From: Kamptonema formosum PCC 6407
Lineage (GTDB): Bacteria; Cyanobacteriota; Cyanobacteriia; Cyanobacteriales; Microcoleaceae
Reading direction: 5' to 3'
Assembly (NCBI RefSeq): GCF_000332155.1
Contig: NZ_KB235903.1
Location: forward strand, 2,206,803 to 2,270,802
DNA: 64,000 nt
The translations under genes were made by a program, and so were the position numbers. Below the pieces are notes generated by a model. It ran no database searches, was not told the DNA's origin, and worked only from the letters and a program-made list of their open reading frames with translations. Of this stretch, positions 23,924 through 32,446 are shown one piece after another; the stretch's first letter is position 1; each line of letters begins with the position of its first letter.

Positions 23924-24291
23924 TGATGTTCCTAATAATATTTCAATCCAATCGACGCTCTATACCTGTCAGTAGAACTTAAAATCTAGCTGGAGGATGA
24001 ATAGCACGCCCTTGTAAAGGTAGTTAATTCTATGATGAATCCCCACAGAGGTTCGTGTCAAGTTACTGCTGAGTCGTTCGACTCTTAATGTTGAGTTTAT
24101 ACAGAGTGCTATTGAGATTTTCTATCAGATTCTTCAGCAAGTGAGAAATATAGTCGATCTGTTGCAGGGCAATATTTTAATCCGAGATTAAAATTAGTTA
24201 AATTGCTTTACTTTCAGGCTTTAGACAATTTAACTTCCCAAATTAAAGTTAACAATTAACGTTAACAGTTAACAGTTAACAGTTAACAGAA
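23924..24291. other. Intergenic region with AGTTAAC repeats
   Basis: About 370 bp without a gene. It must hold the promoter of the FHA gene. At 24249-24289 there are about six units of AGTTAAC/GTTAACA, the same family as at 4733-4768, directly behind the 3' end of the beta-helix gene. Confidence 0.7.
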
Positions 24292-26088
24292 TTATTTCAT
24301 TTCCTCAATTCTGGCATTTAAACCATTAGCTACAAACATTTGTAATAGTGCCTCAGCTTTTTCTCGCTCCCGAAAAGCCCCCGCTTGCATCACTGATTGC
24401 CCGTTGACAAAGGTACGAAAAGCACCCGGTGCGATCGCGCGCACTCTCCCAAGCTCCCGTTCTCCTTGAACCTGAACTATTACCCGATAGCGCAAACCCA
24501 AAACGGCCCCGTTTGCACTCAAGGAATTTTGCTCCCCTTCAGACAAAGAATTGCTACCTCCCAAACCATTGGGAACATAACCACCGCTACCGATGGGGAT
24601 ACTGGAACTGGGAACAGGGAGTACACCTTGTGAGAAAACCGGACTGAGATTTTCATTAGAAGTAGCGATCGCATCTCTCGTCACGGGAAAGGATGTAGAA
24701 CTATTTTCAGGAGTCGGTACTGGAATTTCGACTGCTCCTGCGGGAATGGGCGATCGCTCTGGAGCTCTGGGTATGGGAATCGGTAAGGGCCGAGGAGTGG
24801 GTACAGGTCGATTTTCTACTGGTGGTAACGATACCGTCGGCAAGGGCCCAGGAGAGGGTGTAGGTTGGCTCCCTACGGTTGGTACAGGAATCGGTAAGGG
24901 TCGAGGATAAGGTGTAGGTTGGCTCCCTACGGTTGGTACAGGAATCGGTAAGGGTCGAGGAGTCCTGGGCTCATTTCTGGGAGTTGGAGCTGGGGGATTG
25001 TATACTGGTTGCGAATCCGCCACAGGCCCAATAATTGGGCGATCGTCGCGATTTAACGGCGGCACAATAGTAGTTGTGGGGCGAAAGGTTCCCGCGATAT
25101 CTAGCCGCCCAACAGTGCGGTTACTGACTAATTGATTGCCGTAAGCGGGAATAATTTCGCTAGTCGCAGTGCTGTTGACATCGTAGCGACCATTATTGCG
25201 GATCACATTGCTCCCTGGTTCTGCGGAAGTTCCCAAGTCTGGGAGCGATCGCGCGATCGCCACTACCCCATCCCGCTGATTTCTTTCAATATAATTCCCC
25301 CGCAACACCGGTCTAGCTGAAGCTTGCACCACAACCCCATCTTTATTAAAAGTAATCCGGTTGCCAATCAGCATCGGTGTTGCGTACTGGGCTACATTAA
25401 TCCCAAATCCAGTATTTTCAAAAGTATTGTCTCGGATTTCCCCTTGAGAATGACCAAAAATTGTTATGCCGTTAGCTCCATTTTTGGAGAAATAATTTCC
25501 CTGCACTATTGGCCGAGAATTACCAACTACAGAAATACCATCGTGAGTGTTTCCAGTAAAAGTATTGTTCGCCACCGTCGGAGAGCTCGATTCAATCCAC
25601 AAACCGTAACCTCGGTAATTGGGATTCGTGACTGTCACTCCGGTAATTCCCGCCCCATCAGCCGCTAAAATCGCGATATTTTGACCAGCAGAAGTTGGAC
25701 TGAGAAATTGTCCCCCACCTTGGATCAGGATATTTTGGCCGCGAGAGTTGGGATCTCCCTGAATTCTCACATTTGCTTTCACAATCAGAGGAAAAGTTTC
25801 GCCTGTTTGGGTGCTGTAAGTACCGGGCCCTAGTAAAATTGTTGTGTTAGGTTCAGCTACGCTCAAAGCACGGGTAATGGTTTGGAAAGGAGCGCGATCG
25901 CTACCATTACCACTCCTATCGCTACCTGCCGACACGCTGACGTACAATATATTCGTCTGAGACAACTGTTGGCCCTGGGAAACTTGAGATGGCTGCAAGG
26001 GCGGCACTCCTTGCGCTAAAACTGGCTCGTGTATGCCCAATAAAGCGGTGGCAAATATCGGCGCAAGGCGGCAGAATCTTTCTCGCAT
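24292..26088 (-). CDS. Secreted parallel beta-helix protein (DUF1565) with C-terminal SPOR-like domain
   Basis: About 598 residues from the ATG at 26088, which puts a signal peptide (RLAPIFATALLGIHEPVLAQ) at the start; an upstream frame to 26217 only translates a heptamer repeat. Residues 50-330 are a DUF1565/right-handed beta-helix region (YVSVSAGSDRSGNGSDRAPF, then repeated NTFTGN, NYFSKNGANGI, NTFENTGFGI turns), typical of polysaccharide-binding or -cleaving folds. A Pro-rich linker (about 360-480) carries two tandem copies of PRPLPIPVPTVGSQPT. The last 75 residues resemble a SPOR domain (VMQAGAFREREKAEALLQMF ... NGLNARIEE), which binds denuded septal peptidoglycan. Likely an envelope protein at cell junctions (inference). 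Confidence 0.85.
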   Translation of the reverse strand: MRERFCRLAPIFATALLGIHEPVLAQGVPPLQPSQVSQGQQLSQTNILYVSVSAGSDRSGNGSDRAPFQTITRALSVAEPNTTILLGPGTYSTQTGETFPLIVKANVRIQGDPNSRGQNILIQGGGQFLSPTSAGQNIAILAADGAGITGVTVTNPNYRGYGLWIESSSPTVANNTFTGNTHDGISVVGNSRPIVQGNYFSKNGANGITIFGHSQGEIRDNTFENTGFGINVAQYATPMLIGNRITFNKDGVVVQASARPVLRGNYIERNQRDGVVAIARSLPDLGTSAEPGSNVIRNNGRYDVNSTATSEIIPAYGNQLVSNRTVGRLDIAGTFRPTTTIVPPLNRDDRPIIGPVADSQPVYNPPAPTPRNEPRTPRPLPIPVPTVGSQPTPYPRPLPIPVPTVGSQPTPSPGPLPTVSLPPVENRPVPTPRPLPIPIPRAPERSPIPAGAVEIPVPTPENSSTSFPVTRDAIATSNENLSPVFSQGVLPVPSSSIPIGSGGYVPNGLGGSNSLSEGEQNSLSANGAVLGLRYRVIVQVQGERELGRVRAIAPGAFRTFVNGQSVMQAGAFREREKAEALLQMFVANGLNARIEEMK

Positions 26089-26101
26089 GGGATAGGGAGG
26101 A

Positions 26102-26215
26102 TGGGAAGGATGGGGAGGATTTTTCTTCCTCATCTCCCCTGCCCCTCTGCTCCCCCGCTCCCCTGCCCCTCTGCCCCCCCGCTCCCCCGCTCTCTTGTGT
26201 TCCTCTCCTAAACTC
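26102..26215. repeat. GC-rich heptamer-like repeat at the 5' end of the beta-helix gene
   Basis: Runs of CCCCTGC/CCCCTCTG/CCCCCGCT units, a degenerate STRR. It keeps a reading frame open upstream of the beta-helix gene, encoding a Gly/Arg/Glu-rich stretch, and probably inserted between promoter and gene. Confidence 0.7.
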
Positions 26216-26373
26216 ACGGCTCTCCTCCGAAGTGTGGTGTAGTTTAACTAACCGTTGCACTTTTGTTAATCTTGAATCCGGTCAAATCACAAGGTAAAAA
26301 TTTATAAGATTATATCTGTTAATGGCACAATTTGAAAGTGTCACCGTTGGGAAATCTGGCAAGGATACAGGAT

Positions 26374-26491
26374 TATAGCTAGGGACTACGATGCTCCGAT
26401 GCTCCGATGCTCAGGAAGAAGGGAAGAAGGGAATAGAATAAGAGGGTTCCAGCCATGAGCGAGTGTCATAACTGCTTTGGCGGTTGCTATA
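26374..26491. mobile_element. MITE-like element, TATAGC-ended family
   Basis: Ends TATAGC and GGTTGCTATA match the element at 8343-8482. The interior has CGATGCTC octamers (three units at 26390-26412) and AAGAAGGGAAGAAGGGAATA, also present at 1-90 in reverse. It lies 60 bp upstream of thiE. Confidence 0.65.
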
Positions 26492-26554
26492 TTGTAAAGT
26501 TTATCTAGGAATAGGGGGTTAATGGTGTGATCAAAAATTATAAGGGTGGTTCTG

Positions 26555-27637
26555 ATGGGCGATAAACACAGTAAGAGTATATTGGCGCAACCAGCCCTCT
26601 GCCGGATTTTAGACGCAAATCTAGATAGATCGCGCGAAGGCTTGAGGATTATTGAAGAATGGTGTCGGTTTGGTCTAAATAGTGTTGAGCTAGCTAAGGA
26701 ATGCAAACAATTACGGCAGGAATTGGCTTCTTGGCACAGTGTGGATCTCAGAACTGCGCGGGATACTCCAGGCGATCCTGGTACAGATTTAACTCACCCG
26801 CAAGAAGAAGAGCGATCGAGCATAGAAAGTTTATTGCAGGTGAATTTCTGCCGCGTGGAAGAAGCGCTGCGAGTAGTTGAAGAGTACAGTAAGATTTATA
26901 ATCCTGAGATGGGATCGGCTTTTAAGCAGATGCGCTATCGGGTTTATACTTTGGAAAGTAGTTTGCTGGCTTATCGGCGACAACAGCAATTGACGCGATC
27001 GCACTTCTATTTGGTAACGAATCCCGCAGAACATTTATTTGCGATCGTAGAAGCGGCTTTGCAAGGCGGTTTGAATATTGTACAGTACCGCGATAAATCC
27101 GCTGATGATACTGTTAGGCTGAATAAGGCACAAAAGCTGTGCGAACTTTGCCATCGCTACGGCGCTTTGTTTATTCTCAACGATCGCGTTGATTTGGCGA
27201 TCGCTACAGGTGCAGACGGCGTACATCTCGGACAGGAAGATATACCCATTAGTTTAGCGCGGCAGTTACTCGGCCCGGGACGCATTATCGGCCGTTCTAC
27301 TACTAATAAGGAGGAAATGCACCGAGCAATTAAAGACGGAGCTGATTATATTGGAGTCGGCCCCGTTTACGAAACTCCGACTAAACCTGGTAAATCAGCA
27401 GCAGGTTTAGATTATGTGCGCTATGCGGTTGAACATTCGACAGTTCCCTGGTTCGCGATCGGTGGAATTGATATCAATAACCTTGAGGAAGTATTGAAGG
27501 CGGGAGCAGATCGGATCGCAGTAGTGCGCTCTGTGATGGAAGCTGAACAGCCAACCCTTGTCACTCAATATTTTATCTCACAATTAACTCGCGTTCAAAC
27601 TATGCGCTCTCAGAAAAATCTGCCAGGAAACTCTTAA
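26555..27637 (+). CDS. thiE: Thiamine phosphate synthase with N-terminal extension
   Basis: About 360 residues from the ATG at 26555; a GTG nine bases upstream is an alternative. The C-terminal 210 residues are the ThiE TIM barrel: FYLVTNP, VQYRDKSADD, FILNDRVDLAIATGADGVHLGQED, GRSTTNKEE, YIGVGPVYETPTKPG and PWFAIGGID. It joins HMP-pyrophosphate and thiazole phosphate to thiamine phosphate. The N-terminal 145 residues (RILDANLDRSREGLRIIEEW ... VNFCRVEEALRVVEEYSKI) are the helical extension found in cyanobacterial ThiE. thiS follows 300 bp downstream on the same strand. I found no THI-box (TPP) riboswitch upstream. Confidence 0.95.
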   Translation: MGDKHSKSILAQPALCRILDANLDRSREGLRIIEEWCRFGLNSVELAKECKQLRQELASWHSVDLRTARDTPGDPGTDLTHPQEEERSSIESLLQVNFCRVEEALRVVEEYSKIYNPEMGSAFKQMRYRVYTLESSLLAYRRQQQLTRSHFYLVTNPAEHLFAIVEAALQGGLNIVQYRDKSADDTVRLNKAQKLCELCHRYGALFILNDRVDLAIATGADGVHLGQEDIPISLARQLLGPGRIIGRSTTNKEEMHRAIKDGADYIGVGPVYETPTKPGKSAAGLDYVRYAVEHSTVPWFAIGGIDINNLEEVLKAGADRIAVVRSVMEAEQPTLVTQYFISQLTRVQTMRSQKNLPGNS

Positions 27638-27934
27638 AAAGTTTTGAGTTTTGAGTTTTGAGTTAAAAGAGTTATCCAAATCTCTCATAACTTACGTAAA
27701 ATATTAGAAATCTCCAAACCTTGTAGAGCAGGCATCTTGCCTACCTTTGACAGCCTTTTTTGGAGAGGTCTATTAAACGGTGACTGCGATCGCATAAAAA
27801 AACCAAGAAACCGGGTTTTTTACCGAATCTATGGGCTGTAACGAAGTATTTTGGTAAAAAACCCGGTTTCTAAGCCCCATGCGTAAGTCCTATCTACTCA
27901 AAACTCAAAACTCAAAACTCTCTAAACCAGTCTT
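27638..27934. repeat. Nested inverted repeats between thiE and thiS
   Basis: TTTTGAG heptamers (27641-27664) at the left face their reverse complement CTCAAAA units (27897-27920) at the right. Between them, AACTTACGTAA (27689) and TGCGTAAGTCCT (27880) bound a MITE-like core that contains AAGAAACCGGGTTTTTTACC and, inverted, GGTAAAAAACCCGGTTTC. The core could fold into a strong hairpin and may reduce read-through into thiS. Confidence 0.8.
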
Positions 27935-28147
27935 ATGTCTAATCAAATTACCTTACAAGTTAACGGAGAAAATCGTAACTGCGATCCGCAAACCCAACTC
28001 CCTAATCTACTGCAACATTTAGGATTAAACCCCCGGTTAGTAGCAGTGGAATACAACGGCGAGATACTGCACCGACAATTTTGGGAAGAAACCGAAATGC
28101 AAGAAGGCGATCGCTTAGAAATTGTCACTATCGTCGGAGGAGGTTAA
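27935..28147 (+). CDS. thiS: Sulfur carrier protein ThiS
   Basis: A 70-residue ubiquitin-like protein: ITLQVNGENRNCDPQTQLPN, VAVEYNGEILHR, then EGDRLEIVTIVGGG. The C-terminal Gly-Gly needed for thiocarboxylate formation is present; a third Gly follows it. ThiS donates sulfur for the thiazole half of thiamine together with ThiG and ThiF, which are not in the window. It lies downstream of thiE with repeats in between. Length is normal. Confidence 0.95.
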   Translation: MSNQITLQVNGENRNCDPQTQLPNLLQHLGLNPRLVAVEYNGEILHRQFWEETEMQEGDRLEIVTIVGGG

Positions 28148-28153
28148 GGAATT

Positions 28154-28188
28154 CCCTATTATGTTTCTCTGACCAGAGTAACATAGGG
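28154..28188. terminator. Hairpin between convergent thiS and receiver-kinase genes
   Basis: CCCTATTATGTTTCTCTG pairs with CAGAGTAACATAGGG with a small bulge around a two-base loop. It is seven bases after the thiS stop and 23 before the end of the convergent gene. No long T-run follows, so a bidirectional hairpin terminator is plausible but not certain. Confidence 0.5.
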
Positions 28189-28210
28189 ATAATTTATAAA
28201 TTGCTAGGGT

Positions 28211-29494
28211 TTATGCCTTGACAGGTAAAAGAATCCTAAACTCTGTACCCTGTCCTAAATTCGAGTCTACTTCTACCATACCAGAGTGTTTTTCAACCAC
28301 AATTTGACGCGCGATCGCCAATCCCAATCCTGTACCTTTTCCTACTTCCTTGGTAGTAAATAAATCATCAAAAATCTTATGTCGTAACCCATCACTCATG
28401 CCAATACCATTATCTTTGATATAAATTATTGCTTGCTGGCTATCTTCAGATAATTCTGTCTTAATAATAATTTGATTAGGATTGATTTTAACCTTTGCAT
28501 AACTACGTCCACTATTTGATTCTTCTAAAGCATCAATAGCATTACTTAATATATTCATAAATACCTGATTTAATTGTCCGGCATAACATTCTACTTGAGG
28601 TAGATCGCCATACTCTTTGATAACTTGAATCTCTGGGCGAGTATCAGAAGCTTTCAGGCGATGTTTGAGAATCATAATTGTACTATCAATCCCATCGTGG
28701 ATATTGCAGGCTACAGCGCGATCGCTATCAGCACGAGAAAATGTCCGCAAGCTGATGCTAATATCTTTAATCCGGTTTACTCCTTCTTGCATCGAACTCA
28801 CTAACTTTGGTAAGTCTTCACGGATGTATTCAAGGTCAATCGCTTCAATTTCTTCTTGAATTGCCGCACTGAAATTAGCAGATTCTTGCTGAACTAAATC
28901 CAGCAATCCAAACAAATCTTGGATGTAGTCTAAAGCCGGTTGAATATTGCCTGAAATAAAGCCAACTGGATTATTAATTTCGTGGGCAACACCAGCCACC
29001 AAATTCCCCAAAGCTGACAATTTTTCGCGTTGAATAATTTGGATCTGAGCGGCTTGTAATTCCGCAGTTTTTTCCACAACTTGCTGTTCTAAATTTTGAG
29101 TTAAGAGACGTAACTGTAAATGGGTTTTCACCCGCGCTAACACTTCTTGTTCTTGAAAGGGCTTAGTAACGTAGTCTACTGCACCAAGTTTCAGCCCTTT
29201 AACTTTATTGTCTACATCAGCCAGGGCGGTCATAAACATAACCGGAATATCGCACGTCTTTTCATTAGCTTTCAGGCGTTTACAGGTTTCAAATCCATCA
29301 ATTCCTGGCATCATTACATCCAGTAAAATCAGATCGGGAGGTCGCCGCTCAACTTGTTGTAGGGCGCGTTCGCCACTGGTAGCGAACGCCACCTTATACC
29401 CCGCATTACTCAACGCTTCTGAGATGACATCCAGATTTGTGGGAGTATCATCAACGATTAAAATTAAGCCAGTTAAACCTGTTTTTATGGTCAT
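28211..29494 (-). CDS. Receiver-histidine kinase (REC-HisKA-HATPase)
   Basis: About 427 residues from the ATG at 29494, which has a GGAG ribosome-binding sequence; earlier in-frame starts fall inside a repeat. Residues 8-125 are a receiver: LILIVDDTPTNLD, phospho-Asp in LILLDVMMPG, Thr/Lys in MTALA and VTKPF. A coiled coil (130-170) leads to a transmitter with the phospho-His in GVAHEINNPVGFI, N-box FMNILSNAIDAL, G1 DNGIGMS and G2 GKGTGLGLAI. The transmitter is closely similar to those of the giant kinases upstream (shared EYIREDLPKLV and DISISLRTFSRAD-type segments). It is last in the same-strand block and may receive phosphate from them or from the preceding hybrid kinase (inference). Confidence 0.92.
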   Translation of the reverse strand: MTIKTGLTGLILIVDDTPTNLDVISEALSNAGYKVAFATSGERALQQVERRPPDLILLDVMMPGIDGFETCKRLKANEKTCDIPVMFMTALADVDNKVKGLKLGAVDYVTKPFQEQEVLARVKTHLQLRLLTQNLEQQVVEKTAELQAAQIQIIQREKLSALGNLVAGVAHEINNPVGFISGNIQPALDYIQDLFGLLDLVQQESANFSAAIQEEIEAIDLEYIREDLPKLVSSMQEGVNRIKDISISLRTFSRADSDRAVACNIHDGIDSTIMILKHRLKASDTRPEIQVIKEYGDLPQVECYAGQLNQVFMNILSNAIDALEESNSGRSYAKVKINPNQIIIKTELSEDSQQAIIYIKDNGIGMSDGLRHKIFDDLFTTKEVGKGTGLGLAIARQIVVEKHSGMVEVDSNLGQGTEFRILLPVKA

Positions 29495-29518
29495 AGTTCT
29501 CCAAGTGTTAAGTATTAC

Positions 29519-29610
29519 AGGACTTACGCACAAGCGCAATAGGGTCGCCATCTTGGTGGTATTGTCACCGCTCTTGTTGGCGGCGTTACCGATCATTTTG
29601 CGTAAGTCAT
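29519..29610. mobile_element. MITE-like palindromic element (GACTTACGCA family)
   Basis: Ends AGGACTTACGCA and TGCGTAAGTCAT are inverted repeats. It fills the gap between the two downstream kinases and its right end overlaps the 3' end of the hybrid kinase gene by about four bases. A degenerate relative is at 15842-15930. Confidence 0.7.
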
Positions 29611-32327
29611 ATATTAGTGAGATGTTGTTGAATTAATGCTTCAATCTTCTCAGTTTGGAATTGCTTAGCTAATTGTATTACTTCCTGAATAAATGTCTGA
29701 TAGCAGCGATCTTTTTTTCCAATTTTATCAGCGGTTTCTGCCAGTTCTCTGAGCAAGCCATCCTGTGCCAGTTCTAGTAAAATTTGCAAGTCCGCCGCCG
29801 ATGGTGGAATTATCTCTTTAGTAGATTCTTCATTGTCGCTTGTGCTTAACTCATTGGCATCATATTTCCAAGTGAGTTGTAAATGTTTGGCCAGTAAAGT
29901 CAATAACTCCTCTGCATCAACGGGTTTAGTTAGAAAGTCATCTCCACCCATATCTAAGCTTTTCTGCTGGTCTATTTCTGATACAGATGCCGAAGATACT
30001 ATCACCCGTAAATGCTTGATATCCTCCGAATTTCGTAACTGTTTGAGCATTTCAAAGCCATTCATTACTGGCATTGCTAAGTCAGTTATAACTAAATCTG
30101 GCAGTTTTTTTCTAGCTTTTTCTAAGCATTCTTGACCATTTTCTGCTTCAGTAAATGTGAACCCTAGAGGCTCTAGCAAGTTCGCCAAAACTGACCGATT
30201 TTCCCAACGGTCATCTACGATCAATATGTGGCGCGGTTGCCCTTCATAGCCGATAATTGTGCGCCCGTCTTTGACTGAATTTTTTTGTGCCCAATCGGTG
30301 GCAATTGGCAGTGCTACTTGAAAGTAAAAGTTACTTCCTATTCCCAGATGGCTTTCAACTTCAATTTTTCCGCCCATCAATTCTACAATTTTTTGACTGA
30401 TGGCTAAACCTAAGCCCGTGCCTTCAGCTTGGCGTTTGCGATCGCCTACTTGTTCAAATTCTTGGAAAAGTTTGTTTACTTGGTCAGAGGCGATGCCAAC
30501 TCCTGTATCTAAAACTTGGAATTTAAGCTGAGGCAATGGCATAGTTGCATTTGATGCTATCACTTCTACCTTCAGGGTGATGCTGCCTTTATCGGTGAAT
30601 TTAATCGCATTTCCTAAGAGATTGAGTAGCACTTGGCGGAGTCGTTTTTCGTCAGTTATAATTCCTGTGGGTAAGTTGATATCTGGTTGATAAATGAACT
30701 CGATACCTTTTTGGTCTGAACGCACTCGACAGATTTCGACTACTCCTTGCAAAAAGGATGGTAAATGAATGGCTTTGGGGGTAAGTTCTAGTTTGCGGGC
30801 TTCGATTTTGGAAAGGTCTAAAACGTCGTTAATTAATGTTAATAAATGAGAGCCGCATTGGTGAATAATACTCACACCATGACGTTCTTTTTCGGGTAGA
30901 GTTTTAGCACGTCCTAGAATTTGGGCATAGCCGAGAATTCCGTTCAAAGGTGTGCGGAGTTCGTGGCTCATATTGGCTAGAAAATCGCTCTTGGCTTGGT
31001 TGGCGTTATCGGCTGCTTCTTTGGCAATAGTGAGTTCGGCTGTGCGTTCTTTTACACGAGTTTCTAGTTCTGTAAAGGAAGTTCGCAATTGTCCTGCCAT
31101 TTGGTTAAAAGAACCAGCCAGTGCTTCTAATTCATCAATACCTTTGACTTCCACTGTTTGGTCAAGAGCACCAGAGGCGATCGCTTCACTTGCCTTTTGC
31201 AATTTCAGGATGGGACTGGTAATCCAACGTGAGGTATAGATACCCAGAATAGTTGCCAAACCTAACGCGCCCAAACAGAGCAGAATAGTGGTGCGGGTGT
31301 TGGCATCAATTTGTGCCATGAAATCTGATTCAGGCACTACAATGACGCTCAACCAATCAATGCCTCGTTCATCTTGAATGGCTGAAACTTGTACAAAATG
31401 TCGCTGATTTGCCAGCATAAAATCAAGCTGTTGACTCTGTGTAATGGCGTTAAAGTTACCAAATCGATCGAGGATTGCTTGCGCTGTGGCACTAATTGCA
31501 GAACTTTCAGACTTGACGGCAGGAATTTGTTGGAGTTCCTTTTTTTTAGCGTCAATTATGTAAGGGGTTTCGATCGTGGAACTGGCAATGAGGTTGCCCG
31601 CTCGATCGATGATAAACGTTTGTCCTGTTTGACCTACCTTTAGCTTTTTGAGAAAATTATAAATCTTGCTAATCCGAAAGAGATTATTTTGAACCCCCAA
31701 TAACTCTTTATTATCGTTATATATGGGCTGGGATAGAGAGATTGAAGCTTGCTTATTGGTGGTACCCAGGTAGGGCTTTGTCCAGTTTGGTTTTCTAATC
31801 TCTTGTGTAATCTTATACCAGGGTCGAGTCGGGACATCATACTTTGCTTGAGTTTCTATCAGGGCGATCCGTTGACCTCGATTGTCCAGGCTGTAGATTT
31901 CGCGCTGAGGTAGAATCGCTTTGCGACCAATACGAGAAACGATGCCGTCCTTGGGTGTATTCTCTAAGGCGATACTCGTACCGTCAGCCAAGGCAATTTG
32001 CATGAATTCGACTGTATCTTGGCTAACTAACCGCCAAAAAGTCCGTTCCAGTTTGGTGAGATCTTTTAAATCAAGCTGATTATCCTCAGCCTGCGCCACA
32101 AACACTTGTCCGGCAATATAAGGTCTTTCCAAATAGGTTAGAACTTGCAGATTAATGCGATCGCTCATCTCTTGACGCAACTGACTAGAAACATCATTGA
32201 CGGCTTTCTGTCCATTTCGCAGGGACAGATAGCCAGTCAGTCCAACTGCGGCAAAGACTTGCAACACAAACGGAACTATTAGTACAAGTCGTAAAGGTAT
32301 AGTTTTATTTGGATTCACGTTAGACAT
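29607..32327 (-). CDS. Cache-HAMP hybrid sensor histidine kinase with receiver
   Basis: About 906 residues from the ATG at 32327; an in-frame TTG lies 42 bases earlier. Order: transmembrane segment (10-35), extracytoplasmic Cache-type sensor (about 40-345), second transmembrane segment (about 350-370), HAMP (ITSPILKLQKASEAIASGAL), coiled coil, HisKA with SHELRTPLNGILGYAQ (His about 470), HATPase (NLLGNAIKFTDKG, LDTGVGI, GTGLGLAIS), receiver (VIVDDRW-like ILIVDDRWENRSVLANLL, phospho-Asp in LVITDLAMPVMNG, FLTKPVDAEE) and a helical C-terminal tail that may be Hpt-like but lacks an obvious phospho-His context. It follows the giant kinases on the same strand; its transmitter is of a different subtype from theirs. 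Ligand unknown. Confidence 0.93.
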   Translation of the reverse strand: MSNVNPNKTIPLRLVLIVPFVLQVFAAVGLTGYLSLRNGQKAVNDVSSQLRQEMSDRINLQVLTYLERPYIAGQVFVAQAEDNQLDLKDLTKLERTFWRLVSQDTVEFMQIALADGTSIALENTPKDGIVSRIGRKAILPQREIYSLDNRGQRIALIETQAKYDVPTRPWYKITQEIRKPNWTKPYLGTTNKQASISLSQPIYNDNKELLGVQNNLFRISKIYNFLKKLKVGQTGQTFIIDRAGNLIASSTIETPYIIDAKKKELQQIPAVKSESSAISATAQAILDRFGNFNAITQSQQLDFMLANQRHFVQVSAIQDERGIDWLSVIVVPESDFMAQIDANTRTTILLCLGALGLATILGIYTSRWITSPILKLQKASEAIASGALDQTVEVKGIDELEALAGSFNQMAGQLRTSFTELETRVKERTAELTIAKEAADNANQAKSDFLANMSHELRTPLNGILGYAQILGRAKTLPEKERHGVSIIHQCGSHLLTLINDVLDLSKIEARKLELTPKAIHLPSFLQGVVEICRVRSDQKGIEFIYQPDINLPTGIITDEKRLRQVLLNLLGNAIKFTDKGSITLKVEVIASNATMPLPQLKFQVLDTGVGIASDQVNKLFQEFEQVGDRKRQAEGTGLGLAISQKIVELMGGKIEVESHLGIGSNFYFQVALPIATDWAQKNSVKDGRTIIGYEGQPRHILIVDDRWENRSVLANLLEPLGFTFTEAENGQECLEKARKKLPDLVITDLAMPVMNGFEMLKQLRNSEDIKHLRVIVSSASVSEIDQQKSLDMGGDDFLTKPVDAEELLTLLAKHLQLTWKYDANELSTSDNEESTKEIIPPSAADLQILLELAQDGLLRELAETADKIGKKDRCYQTFIQEVIQLAKQFQTEKIEALIQQHLTNI

Positions 32328-32446
32328 TAAGAATGGTGTACTTGGAGATTTACCGAAAAAGGTGAGCAAGCCCTGATGTTTTTAGCGATCGTTAATTTGG
32401 TATTGTTCCAAATTTGTTGTATAATCTTCGACTCTATTGTATTCTA

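Noticed and set aside
24593-24910. Gly-rich plus-strand frame within the beta-helix gene
   Set aside because: Antisense of the Pro-rich linker; Pro codons read as Gly on the other strand.
26089-26217. 43-residue N-terminal extension of the beta-helix protein
   Set aside because: It translates a GC-rich heptamer repeat into Gly/Arg/Glu-rich sequence and would place the signal peptide internally.
26290-26554. TPP riboswitch expected before thiE
   Set aside because: I searched for the CTGAGA and ACCTGA-type conserved parts of the THI box and did not find them; the region is occupied by a MITE-like element.
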